Positions 8,217-16,972 of a DNA stretch of 64,000 bases are shown here, in pieces. The DNA is from Nocardioides caldifontis (lineage in GTDB: Bacteria; Actinomycetota; Actinomycetes; Propionibacteriales; Nocardioidaceae). Location of the stretch: assembly GCF_008087345.1 (NCBI RefSeq), contig NZ_ML701737.1, positions 1 through 64,000 of the forward strand, written 5' to 3'. Each line of letters opens with the position of its first letter. Position 1 is the first letter of the stretch. A model generated the notes under the pieces. The model searched no databases. It was not told the origin of the DNA and saw only the letters and a program-made list of their open reading frames with translations. Both the position numbers and the translations under genes were made by a program.

Positions 8217-9719
8217 TCAGAAGGAGGTGTGGCGGACCCTTCCGGCCACGACCGTCAGCGCGACCCGCATCGACCGCAGGTGCGCGGCGACCGCCCGGGT
8301 GGTGTCGTGGCCGGCGAGCGGGTCGGCGTCGAGCAGCACCAGGTCGGCAGGCGCTCCGGGCGTCGGTGTCCCCCGCCCGTCGGTGCTCGCGGCCAGCGCC
8401 TCGGCCGCCGTGAGCGCCTCCCCCGGGTTCCACGGCTCGCGATCGTCGGCCGACCGGTGGACCGCGGCCGCCATCGAGCCCCACGGGTCGAGCGGCGACA
8501 CCGGGGCGTCGGAGCCCAGCGCCAGCTGGACGCCGGCGTCCAGCATCGAGCGGAGCAGGAAGCACCGGTCCATCCGGTCGGGCCAGCACCGTGCCGTCAC
8601 GTCGCGGTCGTCGAGCAGGTGCGCCGGCTGCACGCTGGCGCGCAGCCCCAGCCGCGCCATCCGGCGCAGGTCGTCGCGCCGCACGAGCTGGGCGTGCTCG
8701 ACCGAGCCACGGGCACGGGTCGACTCGAACGCGTCGAGCGCCGAGGTCACGGCCGCGTCGCCGATCGCGTGGACGGCCGCCTCCAGCCCGCCGTTGCGCG
8801 CCGCGGTCAGCAGCTCCTCGAGCTGTTCACGGGTGTGGTTCTGCCGCCCGCGCGGTGCCGGCAGCTCCCGGGCGTCGGCGTAGGGCTCGCAGCAGTACGC
8901 CGTGCGGGTGTTGAGCGAGCCGTCGGAGATCACCTTGAACGGCCCCATCGTGATCAGCCCCGCCCCGCCGGGCAGCGGCTCCCCCGTGCACCACCCCGCG
9001 CGCAGGACCTCGTCGAGCTCGTCGGGGTAGACACCCGTCCGGACCCGGATCCCGTCGACCCCGGCGGCGACGCGCTCCGGCCACTCGGCCCACGGGCGGG
9101 AGAACTCGAGGTCCACGATCCCCACCACGCCCCGCGCGACCGCGCCCTCGACGGCGGCCCGGTGCACGGCCAGGTCGTCCACCTCGGGCCCGGGCAGCTC
9201 CCGGAGCCGCGCGTACACCGGGAACCAGTCGTCCTCCTCGAGCGGCCCCTCACGCGGCGGCAGGCCGAGCAACCGGAGGGCCTCGGAGCTGAGCCAGCCG
9301 TGGTGGGCGTCGCCGCTGACCAGCACGACGGCGCGGCCGCCGGCGACCGCGTCGAGCTCGGCGACGGTCGGCCACCGGCGCCAGGTCCCGGAGCGGTGGC
9401 CGTAGCCGACCACGGTGCCGGTCTCCCCCGGCGTCGCGGCGACGTGCCGGGCGACCGCCGCGGTGACCTCCTCGGGGCTGGCGGTGCCGGCCAGGTCGAG
9501 CCGGGTGAGTCCGAGCGCCCACTGCGTCAGGTGGACGTGCGCGTCCCACAGGCCGGGCACGAGCCAGCGGCCTCCGGCCTCGACGAGCTCCTCGCCGGGC
9601 TCGCGGTCCAGCCGCGACGCCACCTCGGCGACGACGCCGTCGCGCACCCGCAGGTCGACCGGATGGTCCGGGACCGCGGGCGTCCGCACCGGCACCAGCC
9701 GGACCTCGCGCAGCAGCAT
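8217..9719 (-). CDS. amidohydrolase family protein (YtcJ-like)
   Basis: This 500-residue metal-dependent hydrolase has an N-terminal beta-sandwich segment, then DAHVHL with the metal-binding HxH at 61/63. Further on are AVHAIGDAAV (metal His on a late strand), EHAQLV, and the catalytic Asp region LALGSDAPVSPLDPW. This is the YtcJ-like amidohydrolase-3 layout. ISDGSLNTRTAYC is another family element. There is no signal peptide. The substrate is unknown; many relatives act on N-acyl or cyclic amides. It ends with a C-terminal beta-sandwich strand (VALTVVAGRVRHTS) typical of the fold. Confidence 0.9.
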   Translation of the reverse strand: MLLREVRLVPVRTPAVPDHPVDLRVRDGVVAEVASRLDREPGEELVEAGGRWLVPGLWDAHVHLTQWALGLTRLDLAGTASPEEVTAAVARHVAATPGETGTVVGYGHRSGTWRRWPTVAELDAVAGGRAVVLVSGDAHHGWLSSEALRLLGLPPREGPLEEDDWFPVYARLRELPGPEVDDLAVHRAAVEGAVARGVVGIVDLEFSRPWAEWPERVAAGVDGIRVRTGVYPDELDEVLRAGWCTGEPLPGGAGLITMGPFKVISDGSLNTRTAYCCEPYADARELPAPRGRQNHTREQLEELLTAARNGGLEAAVHAIGDAAVTSALDAFESTRARGSVEHAQLVRRDDLRRMARLGLRASVQPAHLLDDRDVTARCWPDRMDRCFLLRSMLDAGVQLALGSDAPVSPLDPWGSMAAAVHRSADDREPWNPGEALTAAEALAASTDGRGTPTPGAPADLVLLDADPLAGHDTTRAVAAHLRSMRVALTVVAGRVRHTSF

Positions 9720-9764
9720 CGGGCCACGATAGGGCCCACGATGGGGCCGGCCCGGGTCAGCGGC

Positions 9765-10784
9765 TCACCGCCACCCGAGCGCCGGGGCGAGGTGGCGCAG
9801 CACGCTCTCGAGCACGTGCACGTTGTAGTCGACCCCGAGCTGGTTGGGGATCGTCAGCAGCAGCGTGTCCGCCGCCGCGACGGCCTCGTCCTCGGCGAGC
9901 TCCGCGACGAGCCGGTCGGGCTCCCCGGCGTACGTCTTGCCGAACCGCGCGCGGCCGCCTTCGAGGTGGCCGACCTGGTCCTGGCTGCCCGCCTCGGCGC
10001 CGAAGTACGCGCGGTCGAGGTCGCTGACGATCGGGAAGATGCTCCGGCTCACCGACACCCGCGGCTCGCCCGGGTGGCCGGCGTCCTTCCACGCGGCCCG
10101 GAACCGCTCGATCTGCTCGGCCTGGAGCTGGTGGAACGGCACGCCGGTGTCCTCGGTGAGCAGCGTGGAGCTCATCAGGTGCATCCCCTTCTCCGCCGCC
10201 CATTCCGCGGTGGCCCGGGAGCCGGCGCCCCACCAGATCCGCTCGCGGAGCCCCGGGGAGTGCGGCTCGACGCGGAGCAGCCCGGGCGGGTTGGGGAACA
10301 TCGGGCGCGGATCGGGTTCGGCGAACCCCTCGCCCTTCAGGACCTCGAGGAGCACCTCGGTGTGCTGGCGCGCCATCGCCGCGTGGTCGGTGCCCTCGGC
10401 CGGCACGTGGCCGAAGTAGCGGTAGCCGTCGACCACCTGCTCCGGTGAGCCGCGGCTGATGCCGAGCTGGAGCCGGCCGCCCGCGAGGAGGTCGGCGGCG
10501 CCGGCGTCCTCGGCCATGTACAGCGGGTTCTCGTAGCGCATGTCGATCACGCCGGTGCCGATCTCGATCCGGCTGGTCCGCACGCCGATCGCGGCGAGCA
10601 GCGGGAACGGCGAGGCGAGCTGGCGGGCGAAGTGGTGCACCCGGAAGTAGGCGCCGTCGACACCGATCTCCTCGGCGGCGACCGCGAGCTCGACCGACTG
10701 CAGCAGGGCGTCGGACGCCGAGCGGGTCTGCGAGTGCGGGGAGGGCGACCAGTGGCCGAAGGACAGGAAGCCGATCTTCTTCAT
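9765..10784 (-). CDS. LLM-class flavin-dependent oxidoreductase
   Basis: This 339-residue bacterial-luciferase-fold protein has the N-terminal strand KKIGFLSFGHW, then the VDGAYFRVHHFARQLASPFPLL region, IGTGVIDMRYENPLYMAEDA, and LQLGISRGSPEQ. These match the FMN/F420-dependent luciferase-like monooxygenase family. It is cytoplasmic. The substrate and the choice between FMN and F420 cannot be decided from the sequence. It lies 45 bp upstream of the amidohydrolase on the same strand, so the two may be co-transcribed. Confidence 0.9.
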   Translation of the reverse strand: MKKIGFLSFGHWSPSPHSQTRSASDALLQSVELAVAAEEIGVDGAYFRVHHFARQLASPFPLLAAIGVRTSRIEIGTGVIDMRYENPLYMAEDAGAADLLAGGRLQLGISRGSPEQVVDGYRYFGHVPAEGTDHAAMARQHTEVLLEVLKGEGFAEPDPRPMFPNPPGLLRVEPHSPGLRERIWWGAGSRATAEWAAEKGMHLMSSTLLTEDTGVPFHQLQAEQIERFRAAWKDAGHPGEPRVSVSRSIFPIVSDLDRAYFGAEAGSQDQVGHLEGGRARFGKTYAGEPDRLVAELAEDEAVAAADTLLLTIPNQLGVDYNVHVLESVLRHLAPALGWR

Positions 10785-10812
10785 GCCGCCACAACACAGC
10801 GGGGGCTCCCGC

Positions 10813-12078
10813 TCATCCCAGCGTGGCTGCCTTGTCGACCAGCACCTGCCGCTGCCGGTCGTTGCGCGCGAGGCTCGCGGCCGCGAGCAGCTCCGACCGC
10901 GCCTCGTCGGTGCGGCCGAGCCGGGCGAGCAGCTCGCCGCGCACGCTGGGCACCAGGTGCGACCCGGTGAGCTCGCCGCGGGCGGCGAGCTCGTCGACGA
11001 GCCGCAGGGCCGGCTCCGGCCCGGCGGCCATCGAGACCGCGACCGCGCGGTTCAGCTCGACCACCGGGTTGGGCGCCAGCCGGCCGAGCGCCTCGTAGAG
11101 CACCACGATGCGGTGCCAGTCGGTCTCCTCGACGCTCGGCGCCAGCGCGTGGCACTCCGCGATGGCGGCCTGCAGCGCGTAGGGGCCTCGGCCCCGCCCG
11201 GCAGCGGCGGCCAGGGCGTCGGCCTGCGCGAGCGCCTCGACACCGCGCCGGACCTGGCCGTGGTCCCAGCGCGACCGGTCCTGGTCCTCGAGGAGCACCG
11301 GGGAGCCGTCGGGGGCGGTCCGCGCACGGAACCGCGACGCCTGCAGCTCCATCAGGGCCACCAGCCCGTGCAACTCCGGCTCGCGGGGCAGCAGCCCGAC
11401 GAGGACACGGCCGAGGCGGAGCGCCTCGTTCGCCAGCTCGGTGCGGACCCACCGGTCGCCGGTGGTGGCGGAGTACCCCTCGGTGAAGACCAGGTAGACG
11501 ACGCCGAGCACCGCCCCCAGCCGCTCGGCCCACTCCGAGGGCTCCGGCGTCTCGAACGGCGCCTTCGCCGCGGCCAGGGTCTTCTTCGCCCGGACGATGC
11601 GCTGCTGGACGGTCGGCACCGGGAGCAGGAAGAGGCGGGCGATCTCCTCCGAGCTGAGGCCGCCGACGACCCGGAGCGTCAGCGCCACCTGGGCCTCGCG
11701 GCCCAGCACCGGGTGGCAGGCAGTGAAGACCAGCCGGAGCACGTCGTCGTCGATCGGCTCCCAGGTCACGTCGTCCGGCTCGTCGAGCTCCTGCGCGAGC
11801 ACGCGGTACTTCTCGGCGAGCCGGTCGTCGCGCCGCCACCGGTCGATCGCGCGCCGCTTCGCCACGGTGGTGAGCCAGGCGCCCGCGTTCTGCGGGACGC
11901 CTGACCCGGGCCACTGCGTGAGGGCCTCGACGAGGGCCTCCTGCGCGAGGTCCTCGGCGAGCCCCACGTCGCCGCCGGCCCACTTGGCCAGCGTGGCGAC
12001 GATGCGCGCGCTCTCGATCCGCCAGACGGCGTCGACCGTGCGGCGGACGGCGGCAGGGTCCGCCGCGGGCCCGCTCAC
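10813..12078 (-). CDS. ECF-type RNA polymerase sigma factor, ECF42-like, with long C-terminal extension
   Basis: This 421-residue sigma factor begins at a GTG overlapping the stop of the DGPF gene (GTGA). Region 2 (about 1-80) contains DLAQEALVEALTQWP and WLTTVAKRRAIDRWRR. Region 4 (about 115-180) contains GLSSEEIARLFLLPVPTVQQRIVRAKK. A long helical C-terminal extension of about 240 residues includes LNRAVAVSMAAGPEPAL and ends in TPR-like repeats. In the ECF42 group this extension replaces an anti-sigma factor and the gene is linked to DGPF/YCII proteins, exactly as here. It probably directs its own cassette, but no target promoter could be verified. Confidence 0.92.
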   Translation of the reverse strand: MSGPAADPAAVRRTVDAVWRIESARIVATLAKWAGGDVGLAEDLAQEALVEALTQWPGSGVPQNAGAWLTTVAKRRAIDRWRRDDRLAEKYRVLAQELDEPDDVTWEPIDDDVLRLVFTACHPVLGREAQVALTLRVVGGLSSEEIARLFLLPVPTVQQRIVRAKKTLAAAKAPFETPEPSEWAERLGAVLGVVYLVFTEGYSATTGDRWVRTELANEALRLGRVLVGLLPREPELHGLVALMELQASRFRARTAPDGSPVLLEDQDRSRWDHGQVRRGVEALAQADALAAAAGRGRGPYALQAAIAECHALAPSVEETDWHRIVVLYEALGRLAPNPVVELNRAVAVSMAAGPEPALRLVDELAARGELTGSHLVPSVRGELLARLGRTDEARSELLAAASLARNDRQRQVLVDKAATLG

Positions 12079-12497
12079 CGGGCGGCCTGCTCCTCGCGCC
12101 AGCCCTTCTCCTTCTGGATGTACTCGTTGTCGGCGTAGTCCGCGAAGTCCTCCTCCGCGGTGACCCGCCGCACCTCGAGCTTGCTCCCCGGCCCGAGCGG
12201 CGCGCGGCTCGCCCACTCCACCGCCTCCTCCTTCGAGGAGACCTCGAGCAGCCAGAACCCGTTGAACAGCTCGTGGACCTCGCCGTACGGCCCGTCGGTG
12301 ACCACCGGCTTCTCCCCGCCGAACTCGACGACGAACCCCTCCTCGGGGTCGGTGAGCCCCTCGCCGCCGACCAGCACGCCGGCCTTCATCATCGCCTCGT
12401 TGTAGGCGCCCATCGCGTTGATGATCTCCTCGAAGTCGAGCTCCTTCGAGGCCTCCACGGCGTCGGCGGTGGCGCGCATGATCAGCATGTACTTCAT
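12075..12497 (-). CDS. YCII-related DGPF-family protein
   Basis: This 140-residue small ferredoxin-like-fold protein has the motif TDGPYGEVHELFNGFWLL, a variant of the DGPF signature, and an N-terminus MKYMLIMRATADA typical of the family. It has a good GAGGAG ribosome-binding site. It is coupled by four-base overlaps to both neighbours: its start overlaps the monooxygenase stop and its stop overlaps the sigma factor start. DGPF proteins regularly accompany ECF42 sigma factors. Their biochemical role is not established. Confidence 0.92.
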   Translation of the reverse strand: MKYMLIMRATADAVEASKELDFEEIINAMGAYNEAMMKAGVLVGGEGLTDPEEGFVVEFGGEKPVVTDGPYGEVHELFNGFWLLEVSSKEEAVEWASRAPLGPGSKLEVRRVTAEEDFADYADNEYIQKEKGWREEQAAR

Positions 12498-14086
12498 GGT
12501 GAACTCCTCGTTCCCGTGAGGCGCCCGGGTGGCTCCTCCTGCCTACGCGTCGAAGGGGCCGCGGCAGGATCGACACGACCTCCAGAACTTTCTCGAGATT
12601 TTTCTGCGACCCGGTCGCGGGGTCCCGAGAAGTGCAGGTGCTCGTCCGCCACGGCGCCTTCGCGGAGCAGCCGGCGGTCGTCGTGGTAGCCCGTCGACAT
12701 CACCCACGGCGGCTGCGGTCCCTGCCGGGGCAGCTCCGCCAGCGAGCGCTTGACGTAGCCGGCCCCGAAGTCGAGGAGGGGCCGGGTGGGCAGCCCCGGG
12801 GGCGCCTCGGCCTGCACGGTGTCGTGGCCGTGCTCGTCCATGTGGCGCAGCAGCCGGCAGAAGTACTCGCAGAGCAGCCCGACCTTCAGCGTCCACGAGG
12901 AGTTGGTGTAGCCGATCGCGATCGCGAAGTTCGGCACGCCGCTGAGCATCATGCCGCGGTGCACGACGGTGTCAGGGACGGACACCGGCCGGCCGTCGAC
13001 GCTGAGCCCGATGCCGCCGAACACCTGGAGGTTCAGCCCCGTCGCCGTGACCACGAGGTCGGCCTCGAGCGTGCGCCCGGACTCCAGCAGGAGCCCCTCC
13101 TCGGTGAACGTGGCGATGCGGTCGGTGACCACCGAGGCGGTGCCGGCGCGGATCGCGGCGAAGAAGTCGCCGTCGGGGGCGGCGCAGAGCCGCTGGTCCC
13201 AGGGGTCGTACGGCGGGCTGAAGTGCTCGTCGACGGGGTAGCCCTCCGGGAGCACCTTGGTGTTCACCCGGCGGATCAGCCGGCGCGCGGCCTTCGGGAA
13301 CCGCTGGCAGAACAGCCACACCGCCCGCTGCTGGGCGATGTTCTTCCGGCGGGTCATCGCGTAGCCACGCTCCTCGCCGAACCACCGCCGCAGCCGCAGC
13401 GCGACGCGGTCCACCGAGGGCACCGGCATCACGTAGGTCGGCGTCCGCTGCAGCATCGTCACGTGCGCGGCGGTCTCCGCCAGGGCGGGCACCAGGGTCA
13501 CCGCGGTCGCGCCGCTGCCGATCACCACGACGCGCTTGCCCGCGTGGTCGAGCTCGTCCGGCCAGTGCTGGGGGTGGACGACCTCCCCGCGGAACCGGTC
13601 GCGCCCCTCGAGGTGCGGGGTGTACCCCTCGTCGTACCGGTAGTAGCCGGAGGCGCAGAAGATCCACCGGGCCGCGAGCCGCAGCCGCTCCCCCGTGTCG
13701 GTGCGTTCCACCTCGACCAGCCAGCGGGCGGTCTCGGAGGACCAGTCCGCGGCGACCACCCGGTGGTGGTAGCGGACGTGCGGGTCGAGCCCGCTCTCGG
13801 TCGCGGTCTCCCGGAGGTAGCGGAGGATCCGGTCGGAGGTCGCGATCGACTCCCGGTCGCGCCACGGCCGGAAGTCGTAGCCGAACGTGTGCAGGTCCGA
13901 GTCCGACCGCACGCCCGGGTAGCGGAACAGGTCCCACGTCCCTCCGGAGGCGCTACGCGCCTCGAGGATCGCGAACGACTTCGACGGGTGCTCGACCCGG
14001 AGGTACCTCCCGGCACCGATCCCGGAGATCCCGGCGCCGACGACGAGCACGTCGAGCTCCTCCGGCTCCTGCTCGGTGGCGGTCAT
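12494..14086 (-). CDS. flavin-containing / Baeyer-Villiger-type monooxygenase
   Basis: This 530-residue FAD/NADPH enzyme has a first Rossmann motif GAGISG at about residues 17-22. The Baeyer-Villiger fingerprint FxGxxxHxxxWP is present (FRGEVVHPQHWP), followed by a second Rossmann motif GSGATA. The family core ends around the YHDDRRLL segment; about 40 further residues rich in Ser, Arg and Pro form an unusual tail that runs to the stop shared with the DGPF gene start. The tail may be non-functional read-through into the leader of the next gene. It is divergent from the siderophore-interacting protein; the iron box at 14140 lies about 54 bp upstream of its start. Confidence 0.9.
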   Translation of the reverse strand: MTATEQEPEELDVLVVGAGISGIGAGRYLRVEHPSKSFAILEARSASGGTWDLFRYPGVRSDSDLHTFGYDFRPWRDRESIATSDRILRYLRETATESGLDPHVRYHHRVVAADWSSETARWLVEVERTDTGERLRLAARWIFCASGYYRYDEGYTPHLEGRDRFRGEVVHPQHWPDELDHAGKRVVVIGSGATAVTLVPALAETAAHVTMLQRTPTYVMPVPSVDRVALRLRRWFGEERGYAMTRRKNIAQQRAVWLFCQRFPKAARRLIRRVNTKVLPEGYPVDEHFSPPYDPWDQRLCAAPDGDFFAAIRAGTASVVTDRIATFTEEGLLLESGRTLEADLVVTATGLNLQVFGGIGLSVDGRPVSVPDTVVHRGMMLSGVPNFAIAIGYTNSSWTLKVGLLCEYFCRLLRHMDEHGHDTVQAEAPPGLPTRPLLDFGAGYVKRSLAELPRQGPQPPWVMSTGYHDDRRLLREGAVADEHLHFSGPRDRVAEKSRESSGGRVDPAAAPSTRRQEEPPGRLTGTRSSP

Positions 14087-14139
14087 GCGGCTCCTGGGGT
14101 ACGGGGAGCCACATCCTGCCCGGTATTCTCCGCCGTCGG

Positions 14140-14158
14140 CTAGGTTAGGGTCACCTAA
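14140..14158. promoter_or_regulatory. IdeR/DtxR-type iron box
   Basis: The 19-mer CTAGGTTAGGGTCACCTAA matches the IdeR/DtxR consensus TTAGGTTAGGCTAACCTAA at 16 of 19 positions by eye and is nearly palindromic. It sits 15 bp before the start of the siderophore-interacting protein, immediately upstream of its ribosome-binding site, so repressor binding with iron should block transcription or early elongation. It may also affect the divergent monooxygenase. Confidence 0.8.
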
Positions 14159-14172
14159 CTCCAGGAGGTGTC

Positions 14173-14973
14173 ATGCACGGGTACGTCGAGCGGGTCGAGC
14201 GGCTCACCCCGACGATGGTCCGGGTGGTCCTCGCCGGCGGGACCCTCGACGGGTTCGCGATGGTCGACTCCACCGACGCCTACGTGAACCTCGCCTTCCG
14301 GCCGGCGGGCGCGTCGTACGACGAGGTCTACGACCCGCGCGCGGTGCGGGACTCGGCCCCGCGCGAGGAGTGGCCGGCCCGCCGCCGCTACACCGTCCGC
14401 CGGTGGGACACCGCCGCACGCGAGCTGACCCTGGACTTCGTGGTGCACGGCACCACCGGGGTGGCCGGCGCCTGGGCCCTCCGCGCGGCACCCGGCGACG
14501 TGCTCGTCCTCGAGGGGCCCGCGGGCGGCTACCGCCCCTCCACCACCGCCGGCTGGCACCTCATGGTCGGCGACGAGTCCGCGCTCCCCGCGATCGCCGC
14601 CTCCCTCGAGGCGCTCCCGGCCGACGCGACCGCGGTCGTCCGGCTGGTCTGCGACGGCCCCGACCACGAGCTCCCGCTGCCCACCGACGCGCGGCTCGAC
14701 CTCCGCTGGCTGCACCGCGCCGGCACGCCCGCCGACGGTGCGCTGCTCCTCGAGTCCCTACGCACGGCCGCCTTCCCGGCCGGCGAGGTGCACGCCTTCG
14801 TGCACGGCGAGGCCGAGGAGATCCGGGGGGTCCGCCGCCACCTGCTCCAGGACCGGGGGCTCGAGCGGAGCCAGATGTCGTGCTCGCCGTACTGGCGGCG
14901 GACGATGACCGACGAGGCCTGGCGCGAGGTGAAGCGCGACTTCGTGGCCGCGATGGAGGCCGACGTCGCCTGA
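14173..14973 (+). CDS. siderophore-interacting protein (ferric-siderophore reductase, ViuB/SIP family)
   Basis: This 266-residue FAD-dependent reductase has the N-terminal RVERLTPTMVRVVL, the FAD-binding RRRYTVRRW and the GPAGGY phosphate-binding segment. The C-terminal part contains HAFVHGEAEEIRGVRRHL and SCSPYWRRTMTDEAW, all typical of SIP proteins. It releases iron from imported ferric siderophores in the cytoplasm. The start ATG follows CCAGGAGGTGTC, a strong ribosome-binding site. An iron box lies directly upstream, so expression should rise when iron is scarce. No siderophore transporter or synthesis gene is adjacent. Confidence 0.93.
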   Translation: MHGYVERVERLTPTMVRVVLAGGTLDGFAMVDSTDAYVNLAFRPAGASYDEVYDPRAVRDSAPREEWPARRRYTVRRWDTAARELTLDFVVHGTTGVAGAWALRAAPGDVLVLEGPAGGYRPSTTAGWHLMVGDESALPAIAASLEALPADATAVVRLVCDGPDHELPLPTDARLDLRWLHRAGTPADGALLLESLRTAAFPAGEVHAFVHGEAEEIRGVRRHLLQDRGLERSQMSCSPYWRRTMTDEAWREVKRDFVAAMEADVA

Positions 14974-15037
14974 CCGTTTGGTCGCCGCCGGAGCGGGCAC
15001 CGCGCCGACGACAGACACCGACGACGGGAGGGCACCG

Positions 15038-15766
15038 ATGCGTTCGCTGGCCGAGCAGACGGAGGCCGAGCTGGGCGGCACCTGGAGCGTCCTGGTCCGC
15101 CAGAAGCGCGACCACGTGGAGCTGGACCGGCTCCTGCGCGACCTGGAGACGCTGGTGGACCGCGAGGGGCCCGAGCGGACGCCGGCCCAGGAGGCGGTGC
15201 TCCATCGGATCGCCCGGCTGGTGTTCCCGCACGCCTTCGCCGAGGAGTCGGTGCTCTGGCCCGAGCTGCGCCGTCGGCTGCCCGACGGGGAGGCGCTCAC
15301 CCTCCAGGTCGAGCAGGAGCACCAGGAGGTCAACGAGCTCTGGACCTCGCTCGAGGCCGGCGAGCTCCCGCTCGAGAAGCGACGCGCCGCGCTCGACCGG
15401 CTCGTCGAGGTGCTCCGGGAGGACGTCCGCGACGAGGAGGACCAGCTCCTCCCCCGCCTCCAGGAGGCCGTCGACGAGCGCCGGCTGCGCCGGCTCGGCG
15501 CCGCCTGGGAGGCCGTACGCCGGACCGCCCCCACGCGCCCGCACCCGGTCGTGGCCCGGCGCCCACCGGGCAATGCCCTGGCCGCGCTGCCGCTGACCGT
15601 GCTCGACCGGAGCCGGGACGGCCTCGACGCCCTCGCCCGCCGAGGTCCCGGCCCCCTCGTCCCCGCGATGAGGCGGGCGAGCGGAGCCCTGGCGAAGGGC
15701 GCCGGCCGGGTCGAGCGCGTCGGGGTGCTCCGGCGCGGGGAGCACCCGAGCACCCACCGCGGTTAG
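15038..15766 (+). CDS. hemerythrin HHE domain protein
   Basis: This 242-residue protein has its HHE-cation-binding four-helix bundle in the first 160 residues: KRDHVELDRLL, VFPHAFAEESVLWPEL, EQEHQEVNELW and DEEDQLLPRLQ. These provide His and Glu ligands for a di-iron site. A basic, mostly helical tail of about 80 residues follows. The ATG at 15038 is chosen because GGGAGG precedes it by a few bases and the family begins here. A role in oxygen, NO or redox sensing or in iron handling is plausible. The 3' end overlaps the convergent transporter gene by four bases. Confidence 0.85.
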   Translation: MRSLAEQTEAELGGTWSVLVRQKRDHVELDRLLRDLETLVDREGPERTPAQEAVLHRIARLVFPHAFAEESVLWPELRRRLPDGEALTLQVEQEHQEVNELWTSLEAGELPLEKRRAALDRLVEVLREDVRDEEDQLLPRLQEAVDERRLRRLGAAWEAVRRTAPTRPHPVVARRPPGNALAALPLTVLDRSRDGLDALARRGPGPLVPAMRRASGALAKGAGRVERVGVLRRGEHPSTHRG

Positions 15767-16935
15767 CCGAGGAGCAGGACCCCCGACCCCACCACCACCG
15801 CGGGGATCGTGGTGATCACGGTGGCCAGCAGCGCCGAGCGGTGCTCGAGCGCGAGCAGTGGGAGCAACGCATCGCCGTCCTGGCTGATGGTGTTCGCGAC
15901 CAGGGTCGAGAGCGGCATCCCACCGGCGATGAAGATCCCGGTGAAGACGATCTGCACGCCGCAGCCGGGGATCAGCCCCACGAGCGCACCGACCACCACG
16001 CCGGCCACACCGAGCAGGGGCAGCTGGGAGCCGTCGAACCGGGTGACGTGCGAGAGCACCGCCCACGCGACGTACGCCACCGCGACCCACACGGTCACGA
16101 ACGCGACCTCCTGCCCACCGTGGCGCATCACCTGCGCCAGCGAGCCCGGGTGGGCGGTGCGGGTGTCGTCGTCGGCGAGCTTGCAGCCGTTCCGCGCGAA
16201 CGCGAACACGGCGAAGGTCGTGCCGATCGTGCCGAGGGCGAGGTAGGGGTCCACCCCGCCGAGGAGCGAGGTGCCGACCGCGGCCGGGTCGAGCAGCCGG
16301 AAGGTGGCCGGCACGCTGACCAGCGCCGCAGCCCCGATCAGCAACCACAGCGTCGCGTTGACCGTGCCGAGCTCGACCCGCGGCAGGGCCAGGGCCGCCG
16401 GGGCCGGTGCCGGGGCGGGGGCGGGGGCCTCCAGGAGCGCCACCGTCGGGGCGCCCCCGCCCGACGGGGCGGCCGGTCGGGGCGCCGGCCCGTCCGGCAC
16501 GACGCCGGACGGGTCCGGGTCACCGGCGCCCGGCAGGCGCAGCCGGGGCGCGATGCCGAGGGCGTCGACCGCGTAGCCGGTCACCGCCCCGGTCGTGAGT
16601 AGCAGCGCCTTCAGCTCGAGGGTGAGCACGGGATCGGCCGCGAGGAGCACCCACGTCGCGTCCCCCATCGTGGCGACCAGCGCCGCGATCGCGGAGCCGT
16701 AGCTCACCGCGCCGCGGACGTAGAGCGCCATCACCACGATCGCTCCGCCGCACCCGGGCGGTGCAGTCAGGGCGGCCGCCAGCACCGGCCCGAGCCGGCG
16801 GTAGCGCACCAGCGCCGCGTCGAGGCGGCGCCCCCAGCGGTAGCGCGCCCACCCGAAGGGTGCGACGAGCAGGGCGACGAAGACACCGACCTGCATGAAC
16901 GCGTCGGCGAGGGGACGGACGAGGAGCTCGGTCAT
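15763..16935 (-). CDS. putative manganese/heavy-metal exporter (ArsP_2-like 10-TM family)
   Basis: This 390-residue polytopic protein has about ten hydrophobic segments in two halves. The halves are separated by a long Pro/Ala-rich hydrophilic linker (residues about 135-190, including an AP-repeat). The paired motifs APPGCGGAIVVM in the first half and LIPGCGVQIVFTGIF in the second half are the internally repeated PGCG elements of the putative manganese transporter family. It starts 38 bp downstream of the Mn-catalase stop on the same strand, so both are probably in one operon. The direction of transport (export) is inferred from the family, not visible here. Confidence 0.8.
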   Translation of the reverse strand: MTELLVRPLADAFMQVGVFVALLVAPFGWARYRWGRRLDAALVRYRRLGPVLAAALTAPPGCGGAIVVMALYVRGAVSYGSAIAALVATMGDATWVLLAADPVLTLELKALLLTTGAVTGYAVDALGIAPRLRLPGAGDPDPSGVVPDGPAPRPAAPSGGGAPTVALLEAPAPAPAPAPAALALPRVELGTVNATLWLLIGAAALVSVPATFRLLDPAAVGTSLLGGVDPYLALGTIGTTFAVFAFARNGCKLADDDTRTAHPGSLAQVMRHGGQEVAFVTVWVAVAYVAWAVLSHVTRFDGSQLPLLGVAGVVVGALVGLIPGCGVQIVFTGIFIAGGMPLSTLVANTISQDGDALLPLLALEHRSALLATVITTIPAVVVGSGVLLLG

Positions 16936-16972
16936 GGCAGTTCTCCTGGGACTCCGTGGTCACCGTGGGCGC

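Noticed and set aside
8217-8230. AGAAGGAGGTG on the plus strand, a perfect Shine-Dalgarno-like sequence
   Set aside because: It lies at the 3' end of a minus-strand gene and the plus-strand frame after it is an antisense shadow of the amidohydrolase.
7269-10448. Very long plus-strand open frame (over 1000 codons) opposite the amidohydrolase and flavin oxidoreductase genes
   Set aside because: The product is Arg/Pro/His-rich with no domain pattern; it mirrors well-recognised minus-strand genes and reflects high GC keeping antisense frames open.
12632-14143. Plus-strand 503-codon frame opposite the monooxygenase
   Set aside because: It is complementary to a clear BVMO with intact motifs; the frame has atypical composition and no ribosome-binding site.
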